A program made the position numbers and the translations under genes. Positions 39,074-49,664 of a DNA stretch of 64,000 nucleotides are shown piece after piece. Positions within the stretch are counted from its first letter, which is position 1; each line of letters begins with the position of its first letter. Source of the DNA: Polytrichum commune (taxonomy: Eukaryota > Streptophyta > Polytrichopsida > Polytrichales > Polytrichaceae). A model generated the notes under the pieces. It worked only from the letters and a program-made list of their open reading frames with translations. It ran no database searches and was not told where the DNA came from. The stretch is from contig OX485809.1 in assembly GCA_950295325.1 (NCBI GenBank), positions 13,270,001 through 13,334,000 on the forward strand, written 5' to 3'.

Positions 39074-41272
39074 ATGAAGGTTGCATATGCAACCTACCTT
39101 GTTATCATTATGTGGCTAGTACTAGCCACACCATACTGGATATACTCTCATAGTGTCAACTCTCACACCACATGGGAATGCCTTACAAACTCTTGCTTTA
39201 AAAACACATATAAGAACGTCATAAATCCAAAGGTATGGTATAACAACCTTAATGTTCATATCATAAATGAATGTTCCATTAGAAATAATGGATCCGTGGT
39301 AGTAACGGTAGATGCTTGTGCTTTTAGTTATACTTGCCTCAAATGCTTAGGAGATGTATGGAATGTTAGAGTTGTGACAAATCATAATCTACATAAGAGC
39401 ACTTACAACCAATTTGTAAATACTAATATGAAGATTCATATGAATAGGAAAAGGTGTTATAGGATGAATGCAAGTTGTACTCATACTAGTACTCATATGA
39501 TGTTAGAACATGCAAATCATTTATTCTTTCACTCTCAATTCCTAGGAGGCCCACAACTTAATTTGTGGAAAGGAATTAGAGGAAAGAAAATAAGAAGTAT
39601 ACCTCATTCAAAACTAAAGTACAAAACGTTTGTTTGCTTTGCTTATATCAGAATGGCAACCATCACTCCAACCTCATCATCCCGTAAGTTGTTTGAAAAT
39701 GAAAATATAGATTCTACAAGTGGAAAACGTCCAGTGCTTGATGTGGTATTGTCAAGTCAAAAAAATGTTAAAGGAATAACACCCACTGAGAGAACACGCC
39801 CCCCCTATTGGCTTGGTTTTCAAGCTATGAACACAATTGCAAAATTTGCCAACATGCCTCTCATTCAAACACCTTCTTTCACTGAGTTAGTCAGAAAAGG
39901 TATGTGTGAGTCTGAAGCACATGAAATGGTGGAGTCATCTCCCTCCTTTCCGTTCGTTGCCCAAGAAGAGTGGCCTTCTATATGAACGGATGGTAAGGAG
40001 GGAATGCACTACAATCTCATCCAGATTCCTTCAGATGTGGAACTGGGTGACCATGGATTTGCTTTGGACTATCACATATCTATCCATTTTGAAATTGAAA
40101 AAATAGAATTGGATAGAGATGTGATACTCAACTTAACAAATGATAGACTAAAAACAATGAAGATAGAGGTCGGGGAAGTCTTAGGAGAGCCCATAGCTGT
40201 CCTTTGTTTTCATGGGACCAAAAGATGGAGTGGAATTATTAAACTCCACCTTAAAAACCCTGAAATGGATGGATATGGCCTTCTCTGTGGATTGAGACCT
40301 TTCATCCTTAAGCTTGGCCGATTTACACATGCTATAGGCAAAGTGTGTAAATCCTTTGATACCATTGCAATTGCATCCATGCTCTCCGTCAAAGTCACAA
40401 CCCCGTCAATCAAGGGTAAAGAATGGTATGATTTGTTTGTAGAAATAGTTGGGGATGGATTTCAACGAGGCCTTGACTTTGAAATAACGAATGTGCAAAA
40501 ATCGGCGGATGCAGAGTTTGCTTGGATTAAAGCACCCTCTCCAGAGGAAGCCAAAAGAATTAAAGCACTCAAACTTTCGTTTTTCAATGAAATAGTAGAT
40601 GTAAACTTTGCAAGTAACGAAAAACTCTCAGAAGATGATAAAGCCCGAAAGAATGCACTCATTCTAATTGCCCGTAACATCAATAAGGTAAAAACAACCA
40701 TGCAAATCGAAGAAGGAATCCGAAAATGCATGGGAGAACTAAATGTTCTCGGTTTTTACTTTAGACTTGAGAATGGGAAGCATACGGGCTCATGCAATGT
40801 CCAATGCCTCAACTCGTTTGTCTACAAGAAATTTGTTAAGAAAAATGAAAAAATATTTGGTAAATATGTTGAATTTACCCCCCATCCAAAAAGTCTAGAT
40901 GGGATAAATGCACCTAGTAAAGAAGAGCTAGTTAGACTTGGATTTTCAGACGTGAACACTGCACTTGCAAACACCATCCAAGCTCTGGAGAATGGACCGC
41001 ACCAAAACATCACCAACAAAGATCTCAACAAGATGGTAGAAACAGTGGTAAAAAAAGGGACGGATGAAATACGAAAGAAAATGGTGAACCTTAAAGATGA
41101 GATTATGCAAGAGGCAAAAGTTTATGCCGACCATGTGCAAGCGGAGTCAAACAAGAATTCCAAGCTCCAAATACAACTCCTTCAAAGGCAAATGAAGATT
41201 ACCTTGGATGCTATCGAAGCGGCTCATCCGGACATATCGGAAATTGAAAACAATATGGACTTGACAAACTAA
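39074..41272 (+). pseudogene. Retrotransposon ORF1 with one in-frame TGA
   Basis: One reading frame runs from 39074 to 41272, broken only by TGA at 39983-39985. The next base triplet pattern (CpG context) suggests CGA changed to TGA. An internal ATG at 39653 (MATITPTSSSRK) is a more usual start and gives about 540 codons. The 193 codons before it begin with a hydrophobic segment (YLVIIMWLVLATPYW) and are Cys-rich, and may be leader sequence. Around 40660-40900 the order strand NALILIARNI, helix, strand, strand SCNVQCLN, helix, strand KYVEF suggests an RRM-like RNA-binding fold. The C-terminus (about 41000-41270) is charged and heptad-like, a probable coiled coil. No CCHC knuckle is seen. The role would be RNA binding in the retrotransposition particle. 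Confidence 0.6.
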
Positions 41273-41791
41273 TTTCGACAAACATCCCGGCGGCGTACAA
41301 TTATAAATTACTTATAGTATATTTATATACTAAAAACAAAAATATAATTAAATTAGTAATATATACTAAAAATAAAACCCTACCTATAGTATTCATGAAT
41401 ACTATAACATCAAAAATTCACAAAGAAAACCCCCCCCCACACCTTACAAAAACCAATCTATTTACTCACAATACAACAATATCCTATCCAATACAACAAA
41501 GTACACAATACGGCCTCGGCCTACCGGCCTCGCCACAAAATAAAACTAACAAGATATATACACTACCACTCCCTCAACCCCATCATTAACACAATCACAA
41601 AGCCTACCCACCAACATACTAAACCTATACACTACCTCCCAAAAACTACACAAAAAACAATAATTGCCTTACCTAATCTATTCACAAAAAGTAAATATAA
41701 ACTACTCACCTTAAATAAACCTCACCTCAACATCAAACACCATCACAAACCCTATTTCAAACACCTATTAAACCCTCATCCAAAAGATACA
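41273..41791 (+). other. ORF1-ORF2 spacer
   Basis: This 0.5-kb A/C-rich spacer has direct repeats of ATATACTAAAAA near 41320-41370 and the first copy of a 26-bp G+C-rich repeat. No coding potential is supported. Confidence 0.5.
41512..41537 (+). repeat. 26-bp G+C-rich direct repeat, copy 1
   Basis: It is identical to 41794-41819. It reads GGCCTCGGCCTACCGGCC, then TCGCCACA, and has several GGCC palindromes in DNA that is otherwise G-poor. It lies in the spacer before ORF2. Confidence 0.85.
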
Positions 41792-42496
41792 ATGGCCTCG
41801 GCCTACCGGCCTCGCCACACAAATAATAACACATACCACTTCATAAATAACTGGAGACCTAACTCAATAACAAGCCAAAAATCTATAAAAAATACAAACT
41901 CACACTTCTCACCCAAACAAATAGAAAACATCATACCCGCTATACCTAAACTCTTTACTACAACCAAGTTCACAATCATAATATATCTAAAAACAAACAT
42001 GAAAAATTCAAAAACACTTCATTCCCACGGATACTACTTTATTAACAAACTAGAATTGCTAAAATGCGGGGACATAGAACCCAACCCTGGACCAATGCCT
42101 AACATCCTACATACACACCCTGCTACATACAAAACAAGAGCCAACATCTACTTTATTCCAAACACTATAAAACTACAACCTGAATACCAACACATAGCAA
42201 ACACATTTGCCCCCATACTAAAAAACACACACCCACTACACCCTCAAGCAATAACCACCTATCCGCATCTACATCAATATATCCTAACACAAAGGCAATC
42301 ACCACTAACCCATATGCTATACGCTCTAATCATCACCATCCACCCCTCAATAGACACATGTAATAACATACTAGCCCAACCCCAAAATTACCACTTTAAT
42401 AACATATGGACGAACACATTGATTATCAGACTGGCCAACCTCACCAACCCCCCCGAAAGGCATATACAACACCTCACCCCTATACAACTTTTGTAG
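41792..42496 (+). pseudogene. ORF2 N-terminal part with 2A-like ribosome-skipping motif
   Basis: The open frame of 234 codons holds the motif LLKCGDIEPNPGP; the core D-I-E-P-N-P-G-P is encoded by 42071-42094 (residues 94-101). This fits the 2A consensus D(V/I)ExNPGP exactly, and the Leu-rich residues before it fit too. 2A sequences make the ribosome skip the Gly-Pro bond, releasing the upstream peptide. In trypanosome L1Tc/ingi and in sea-urchin and other animal elements they lie near the ORF2 N-terminus, as here. An internal ATG at 42000 would leave a leader of about 32 residues. The frame ends at 42496 and continues in another frame (about 42406-42750) before the endonuclease, which indicates an indel in this copy. 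Confidence 0.75.
41794..41819 (+). repeat. 26-bp G+C-rich direct repeat, copy 2, at the ORF2 start
   Basis: This is the exact second copy, 282 bp downstream of the first. It overlaps the ATG at 41792 and encodes the first residues ASAYRPRHT of the longest possible ORF2 start. The placement suggests a role in RNA structure or initiation, or a duplication during element evolution. Confidence 0.85.
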
Positions 42497-42743
42497 AAAA
42501 CAATCAAGATATAATATATCCAAAAAATTCAATACACATAGAGATATATGAATTTATCCACAACCAAGATACTACACCAACACCAATTACCCTTCAAAAT
42601 AAATTTCCCTTCCTTCCAAATCAATTGATCACCGAAGCACTCCGATGCCTAGAAAACATCAACGAATATTCACACCCACCCCCACCCCCAGCTACTCCCA
42701 CACCAACCCCAAGAATTAATACCGACAGACCGAACACGAAACA

Positions 42744-43925
42744 AACATAATAAAATGGAATGCGTCATCACTCAAAACATCATTACCAAACCTACAAAGC
42801 CTAATAAACAACTCGCTAAACAACACAACAATCATACATATCCAAGAAACCAAACTAACTGCAAATAAATCTACAAAATACATACAAAACCTATTTCCGG
42901 AATTTAAACTCATTTTCAACAACACACATGCACTCACAAGATGCATACAACAAAGAATGCTTTATACCCCCGGAAGATGAGGCTTACTCACACTTATCCA
43001 CAAGAAATATGCATTCCATGGGAATATCACCAAAATTCCCACGTCAGTAAATATATCCCCTTACCTACAAATAATTAAAATAAATAACCATCGACTAATA
43101 CCTTGGCTAATCATATACATGTACATGCCTACACACTTAGAAGACACATGCCTCATTCCACACCTTAAGAACGAAATCACTAACGAAATCACTATACACC
43201 CCAATCACATGTATACATTATGTGGGGACATTAACCGAGATATCGTATTTAGAGGCAGACAAAATGACAACATTAACACCCCTCCACAATAAGAAGATTA
43301 CCAATGGAAAATTTTTACCGCATCACTCAACCTAGAATATATCCCAACTAACACTAGCACCTCCAGACAAGGAGGCTATAATTACACATCAATAAGTATA
43401 ATAGATGGATTCTACATTCACTCACCAGACAACAACAAATTCATTTCTACCACAAACACTAATATGAATCTAAACTCAGACCATTATCCAGTTGTACTAC
43501 ATATCCCCCACAACACCCTTATAGCCAGATCCCCACCCCCCACAAACACGTCACCAACTAGAATACTAAACCCAATACCACCAGAAAACATCGAAAAATT
43601 CAACATAACATTCTTCGAAGAAAACTCTGCACAAATAAAAGCCCTTAACACCCTACTCGAAAACCACCAACACTTAAGCCCGAATCAATGGGCGGAAGCC
43701 TGTACAACATTCGACCACATGGTATACAAAATATCAGAAACAATTGAAGAAACCTGTAAAGTAGACCCACTACCCAACCTTACGAACAAAACATCACAAC
43801 AAGATGGGTTTTTGCCACGCAAACTTGCGAGAAAATGGAAAAGACACCTCAACACATATCACCTCATCAGGAAACCATATACATTGCTCAACACGATCCA
43901 CTCTGGCAAGCACACCCCATCCTAA
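42744..43925 (+). pseudogene. APE-type endonuclease domain of ORF2
   Basis: In one frame the order of exonuclease-endonuclease-phosphatase motifs is clear: start IIKWNASSL, IQETK (catalytic Glu) near 42840, GDIN (Asp and Asn) at 43224-43235, and SDH with the catalytic His at 43476-43484. The domain nicks target DNA to prime reverse transcription. Two in-frame stops, TGA at 42978-42980 and TAA at 43290-43292, both fit C-to-T changes (CGA, CAA). The frame is then lost near 43840-43925. Confidence 0.8.
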
Positions 43926-45707
43926 ACGATATACGAAACCACCAACACACAAACATCCCACACCCACCTATTATAACGGCACCTCCTACTGAATGGATTG
44001 ATGCCATAGCAACCATCGCAAAAAATGCAAATAAACAAGCAAAAAACCATCACAAAATATACCAAAGAATTCATTCTAAAAGCCGTATCAAAATACAGAC
44101 AAATGTACGAAAGAAACCCCCAAAAAATAAATCGGAAAGTCTTTAAGAACACTGAAACCTCACCCCTGGACTCCATCATTGATAGACAAAACAATATATT
44201 AACTAACCCAGAAGACATCGCAGCAGAAATATACACGCAACAATCCATCAGTAACCGTCCTACAGTTCCCACATGCCAATATCAAAATACACACCCACTA
44301 CACTGCACATGTGGAGTCCGGCAATATTCATGGCATGACTTAGACGGATACATCATTGACAAACGAGGAGAACCCCAAACCCCCTTACACACGTATTTTG
44401 ACCAAGAAACATACGACTTTTGTCTTAAAAACCTAAGTAATAACAAAGCCCTAGGCCCAGACAAAATACCCAATTCAATTCTAAAAAACATGCCTCCACG
44501 CTTCCATAAATTATTCTTCTTATTTTTTAAACATTGTTATAAATAAAAATAAATCCCTGCATCATGGAAAACCAGTCTAACAGTTTTACTATACAAAAAA
44601 GGTAACCCATCACAACTAACAAACCATAAACCTATTGCACTAGCTGACACCATATATAAATTCCACACGAGTATATTAACTTCTATCCTATTAGCGTATG
44701 GAGAAAAATACCAAATATTACACGATAGTCAAGAAGGGTTTAGAGCAGAGAGAAGCACTTCTAGACAAATCCAATTATTAATCGCAGCGCTTGAAGACGC
44801 AAGACTTACGGACCAAGATATATATATCCTTTATATTGACTTCAAAAACGTCTTCGGCTCCATTGATCACGCCAGACTTTTAGCCATAATGAAAGATCTG
44901 GGATATCCCACTGATTCCATAAACCTCATAGGAAACATATATTCACAATCCTCAACAATATTCACTGGTGAACACTTTGGTAAAACCTTACCAATCCCCA
45001 TTCAAAGAGGTACAATACAAGGTGATACCCTTAGCCCATATCTATTTATCATATTCCTAGAACCCCTCCTCAGATGGCTACAACAAGGGAATAATGGATA
45101 CACTTTTAGTACATCTAAAATTAAAATCTCATCAACAGCATATGCAGATGACCTAGCAGCAATAGCCAATAAACTAGAGACACTACAAACACAACTCAAC
45201 AAACTAGATAAATTTTGCGAATGGGCAGGAATGGATATTGAAATACCCAAGTGCGCAATAACTGGATGCCCAAACAAATCCAAACTTCACCCCACAACCT
45301 TCAAAGCCCTAATCCAATCTACCAATATCAACTATAGAAACCAACCTATACCAGTCTTAAACCAACATGAACCATACACGTATCTAAGAATAAATCTTGC
45401 ACCATCACTCAAATGGAAAACACAAATAAATATCACTACAGCTAAAGTAATAAAACAGTGTCAAGCCCTTGTAACATGCCCAGCTACTATGAAACAAAAA
45501 ATAAACATGGCAGATACAGTCATACGTGCTGGAATAGCATACAGCTTCTACGCAGTGCCATACTCCATACCAACTATAAAAAAACTCGATAAAAAAATCA
45601 TAGCACTTCACAAAACGATATGCGGAATACCCAAATGCATATCTAACATCGCTACACACACAATCTATTCGGAATCGAAGCATTCTCACTACAAAATGCC
45701 TATTTAA
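43926..45707 (+). pseudogene. Reverse transcriptase domain of ORF2
   Basis: From about 44025 one frame holds the RT fingers, palm and thumb: LSNNKALGPDKIPN, a YKKGNPSQLTNHKPIAL block, FRAERSTSRQ, YIDFKNVFGSIDH with the first catalytic Asp, RGTIQGDTLSPYLFIIFLEP, and AYADDLAAIA, where YADD is encoded by 45141-45152. Two TAA stops, at 44544-44546 and 44550-44552, break it, again explainable as CAA to TAA. Near 45650 the reading shifts to another frame. The Asp usually found after the KxxF segment is Gly here (FGSID). The clade is non-LTR by its motif set and the neighbouring APE domain. Confidence 0.9.
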
Positions 45708-46234
45708 GATGCATTGGAGAACAACTACAAAACGCCCTCAATGATAAAGGTAGAATTGGGAAAATATATGTTGGTCTACTTCAATTCATACTCGCCAAAT
45801 ATGGGGCCTCTAAGGAAATCACCCGCATTAAATACCACCACTGTGTTAGATCACCCATGACTAGAACATTATTCTTGATCAAACATAAAGCCGGAGTCCA
45901 CCTAAAAAGTACAATAAACTATTTCCTACTAACCCCATTCCCACTTGAAACTGCATGGATGCAGGAAGCACAAATGCTTCATGGCCTAAATCCCAACACC
46001 TCATTTAAATTACTACACAAACTACTTGTACATAATATAATCACACTAGACCAAATTACCATGCCTAATTGTACCACTCTAATGAATCCGGACGAATTCA
46101 AAATCTACCACTCCACTCCTTCTAAACTTATCAAAAACGCACTTAACATAGCTAATCAATTATTTTGCCACCCCCCTTGTAATCAATGCCCCCTACCATG
46201 CCAACAACACCATCCACCAAGATCCCTAAAATAA
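45660..46234 (+). pseudogene. ORF2 region after the RT thumb, with Cys/His-rich end
   Basis: After a frameshift the reading continues LFGIEAFSLQNAYLRCIGEQ and further to a Cys-rich end (CHPPCNQCPLPC). This is the connection region found behind RT in many LINE ORF2 proteins. The frame closes at 46234 and is followed by a 100-bp very C-rich linker (about 46250-46330). Confidence 0.6.
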
Positions 46235-46334
46235 ATATATAATAAGACACCACAATATCCTACCACACCCACCAACCGCCCCCGTACACCCCCCTAACCT
46301 CCCCATCCCCCCTCTACCCCCTCCTCCCAACATC

Positions 46335-47432
46335 ATGCTTAAAGACCCCCGACAATTCCCCATACACAAAATAATCGATCATAAACAAAAACAATCCAAT
46401 GACCATAACGGAATAAAAAGAACAGTCACGTCGTACTTATGTCAATGGACTACAACAAATAACAACACATATAATAAATGGCGAACTCAAAGGGACCTAT
46501 ACCCCTACTGTGAAGCCAACACATGTAATCACAACACAGACCTACTTATCCATTACTACAAAGAAAGACAACACAAACATTTTCCAAACATAATTAATGC
46601 CTACTTCTCCACAGAACAACATAGAGACACAAGATACGTCACACCAACCACAATAATTCCACTAGCACATATCTCTAATAATGAATGCAACCCAGAAAAC
46701 GACATCGAAACAAACTCTGATACCATCCAAACACAATTCGATGTCGCTCACATATACGAAGACAATGGCCGACACCTCATTACCATCCCGAAAGCTAGAC
46801 TAACATGGCTATGGAAACAATACCAATTGACAAAAAACAACACACACGGTCTAGAACCATCTACCCAATCGTTCGAAACTGAAATTGTTTGGTTATACCA
46901 AAGGTACAAATACCGTATCCCAAAAAATGACCCACTCAAACGAGCCCAATATACAATACCAACCCAAATATTAGATCTCCTGATTACAACATTCAATATT
47001 AACCACTCATATTTTTCATCCCCAGTTACATGTCCCACACAATTCACCCAATTCTACTCACCATTCTCGCGAGACATAATATTTGGATCCCTAGGTAAAG
47101 CGTTTGACCATAAATGACAAGGAATCGGTTACGCACACCCTCATAATACAACAGACCTACAACAAGCTAGTCACTGGGCGCGCATAGCGGCCCAAAATGA
47201 TCCATATACAATCACTATACTTATATCTCCGGATACTAATTGGTACCAAAACTCCAACCCACACACAGGCCCATTCCCAGACACACACGCCATTGTCCAT
47301 TTCGTCGCTGATACGATCACGTATGAGGAACCCATAATACCCCCCGAGCTCAATATCACAAGAAAAGAACCATCTACCATTCAAATATTTTGTATCCATC
47401 ACCAAAACAATAACATAGGCACGTACGAACAA
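46335..47432 (+). pseudogene. Unassigned ORF2 domain between RT and RNase H
   Basis: About 360 codons, open except for TGA at 47115-47117, which fits TGG to TGA. Visible blocks include YSPFSRDIIFGSLGKAFDHK, then QGIGYAHPHN, ASHWARIAAQNDPYTITILI, and a later hydrophobic strand (TIQIFCIHH). The alternation of strands and a P-W-containing turn hints at a nucleotide- or SAM-binding fold, but I cannot assign it and do not claim an activity. It lies in the same frame as RNase H, so it is part of ORF2. Confidence 0.55.
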
Positions 47433-48139
47433 ATGAAATTAATAAACGACACAGCAAATAACCTCCAAATACTACAAAGTCACACACAAACTGCACCACC
47501 CACCCCTCCAAACATCACCGTTAACCCTAGTAAAAAATGGGCCAAATCAAACTACCCAAATACAATCCCACACAATAATACCCCTACCCCACATCTTCCA
47601 AACTACCAAACTAACTTACCGCTAAAATTCCACCCCCAATTTAGCTACTACACAGACGGATCCTTTATAAAACCCAAAGAAATTGCCCCTGGGGTATGGA
47701 GAAGAGAAAGAGCTGGATACGGTATCTATAGCCCCAAAGGCTTAAATATCGCCAAAAGACTCCATGGGCATCAAAACATACTACGTGCAGAAATGATGGC
47801 TATACACAAAACACTAAGAATCATCAATACAAAATTCCCTAATGAACCCGCATTCATATTCACAGACAGTCTAAACGTATTATACCTACTCAACACACAA
47901 ATTAAACACCCCACTCTCCATAATAGTCACCCCGACCAAACCACACTCAACTCCATGGTAAAAATCCTCCAAGACCGTACACAGCCAATCACACTATACA
48001 AAGTAAGAGCACACGTCCGATTGACGGTAATGAAAAAGCGGATAAACTAGCAAAAGACGGGTTAGAATTAGAACACAGAATTGCCATCCACCCATACGAA
48101 CATGCCCACGCCATCCCGTATTATTACCAAAAGGACGTC
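47433..48139 (+). pseudogene. RNase H domain of ORF2
   Basis: The four acidic residues of RNase HI are seen: Asp in FSYYTDGSF (GAC at 47655-47657), Glu in LRAEMMAIHKTL, Asp in FIFTDSLNVLYLL and Asp in GNEKADKLAKDG. The last lies in another frame after a small indel at about 48015-48020, behind KVRAHV. The domain removes the RNA template strand. A TAG at 48140-48142, fitting CAG to TAG, follows. Confidence 0.85.
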
Positions 48140-48142
48140 TAG

Positions 48143-49105
48143 GCCTCGATGGCAGACGTCCCAGACAAAGGCCCAGTAAGATTCTTAGAAAAACAAATTA
48201 AAAAATATGATAGGGAAACCAATATAGCAATCATGGCCACACAAACCCCCAACACGTGTAAATGGACAGAAAATATAGACATTGACAAAGAACTGTCCAA
48301 CGAATTCTGGACAAATCTCTTAATCACAGACAAACAAAAATCATGCCTTATTAAATTCCGCACAGGAACATACATGGGTAATGCTAGAAAACAAATGTTC
48401 TTCGGTCACCAGAGGTACCCCTCTATCACGTGCCCTATATGCAATTCAAACGATCCAGACACTTGGCTACATGTTCTACTGAAATGCAACCAACAACATA
48501 TACACTCACTACGAATTAAAAGACATAACAAAGCAGTCGGAGAAATTAGAAAGCTTCTAATCTCGTCCGAAAAATCCCGATGTTTTACTCTCATGAATGC
48601 CGGTACCTTCAATAATAACCCCCAAGAAAATACAGTCCCCAATTGGCTACTCCCCTGCACATGTAACACACAAAGATGTCATTGCAACGCAAGATTTCAA
48701 CCTGATATACTCTGCGTTAAAGGATTACCATATCAAAATGACCCTCCCATTGACATTGACCCTAACCTCACCATACAATTTATTGAATTCACATATTGTA
48801 ACGACAGATTTTCCCCAGAAACAATAGAAGCAAAAAACAACAAATACAAACCTTTGATTGATAGTATCGCTTCCAGAGGATGGAAAATCGAACCACTTAT
48901 TGTCATCACAGCTGGGGCCCGAGCTACGGCCCACATCCCATCTATGAAAATACTAGAAGAAAATCTCAAAATACCCCTGGTTACCATCAAAAATACCTTT
49001 AAAAACATTAATACCATTGCAATACAATATGCCATGTCCATCCTCCTCCATAAGAGGAGAATTGAAAACCACCAACCGCTCCCCCAAAACTTAGACCCTC
49101 CATAA
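48143..49105 (+). pseudogene. ORF2 C-terminal region with zinc-finger-like motif
   Basis: The open frame 48149-49105 holds LIKFRTGTYMGNARK, then CPICNSNDPDTWLHVLLKC, a CxxC...H...C pattern like the zf-RVT module often found behind RNase H or RT in LINEs. Further Cys pairs (CTCNTQRCHC) follow. It ends at the TAA-stop at 49103-49105, which I take as the end of ORF2. Confidence 0.7.
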
Positions 49106-49149
49106 AACCCAAAAAGCTTATATAATATTTAGTATCTATTTACAGCTCA

Positions 49150-49312
49150 GAATGAGGGATTGGTGCCGGTTGGTTGGTACAAATTTCCTGCCTTTTACTC
49201 ACTTGCAGCACCAAGTCACGCGTTACATTTTAGACGATCATACGGACTCGACTGAAATCGAACCCGGAACGTCTTAACTCAAACATCCTCCCACAACCAA
49301 CCGAGGAATCAT
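49150..49312 (-). mobile_element. tRNA-derived SINE candidate
   Basis: On the minus strand a B-box-like GGTTCGATTTC (plus 49254-49264) lies about 30 bp downstream of a weaker A-box-like TTGGTTGTGGGAGG (plus 49287-49300). This is the RNA polymerase III promoter arrangement of tRNA-derived SINEs. The sequence then runs on without coding potential towards the 3' end of the LINE. No poly-A or target duplication was confirmed. A degenerate tRNA fragment is the alternative. Confidence 0.45.
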
Positions 49313-49370
49313 GACTTGGCGTTCACTCTCATAACAAAAACACTAATTATACCTAAAAGGCATGCACCGC

Positions 49371-49392
49371 CGTGGGCCATGATCGGCCCACG
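49371..49392. repeat. Short perfect hairpin
   Basis: CGTGGGCC, a six-base loop and GGCCCACG form an 8-bp G+C-rich stem. No T run follows, so it is not a typical terminator. Confidence 0.5.
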
Positions 49393-49664
49393 TTATTTGT
49401 TTCTCGGTTACTATAGTGTCCATCCTCGAAGGAGGAGAGTAGTTTTGTCCCAGCTTCCCCATGTCCTGTGGGCATCGGGTTGTTGGCATTACGAACGGAC
49501 ACTCTATTCACGCCGGCCCCTAAAAGGGACCGGAGTTTCTATCTATCTATCTGCAAAGACAAAAGCAATTGTATAACACACATCCATGTTACCGGTTTCC
49601 ACCTCATGAGTGAAGTAAGTGCGGGATTAAGTTACTATGGTAGATGTGCCTATTTCAAATCTGT

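Larger units (their letters stand above)
38300..49105 (+). mobile_element. Decayed non-LTR retrotransposon with ORF1, 2A motif, APE endonuclease, RT and RNase H
   Basis: A single plus-strand element of nearly 11 kb. In order: possible leader with direct repeats, ORF1 (39074-41272), a 0.5-kb spacer, then a huge ORF2 from 41792 to 49105. ORF2 contains a 2A-like motif, an APE-type endonuclease, a reverse transcriptase with YADD, an unassigned region, RNase H with all four acidic residues and a Cys/His-containing C-terminus. ORF2 is spread over changing frames with several in-frame stops, so this copy is dead. The ORF2 strand is visibly rich in A and C and poor in G, unlike the genes around it. 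I found no poly-A tail or target duplication, so the outer limits are approximate. APE plus RNase H fits clades such as I or related groups; the clade cannot be fixed by eye. Confidence 0.85.

Noticed and set aside
49254-49301. Functional tRNA gene
   Set aside because: Only box-like motifs are present. No acceptor stem, anticodon arm or full cloverleaf can be drawn, so I call it a SINE candidate.
38300-49600. LTR retrotransposon interpretation of the 38-49 kb element
   Set aside because: There is no long terminal direct repeat, protease or integrase. The order APE endonuclease, RT, RNase H and the YADD context fit a non-LTR element.
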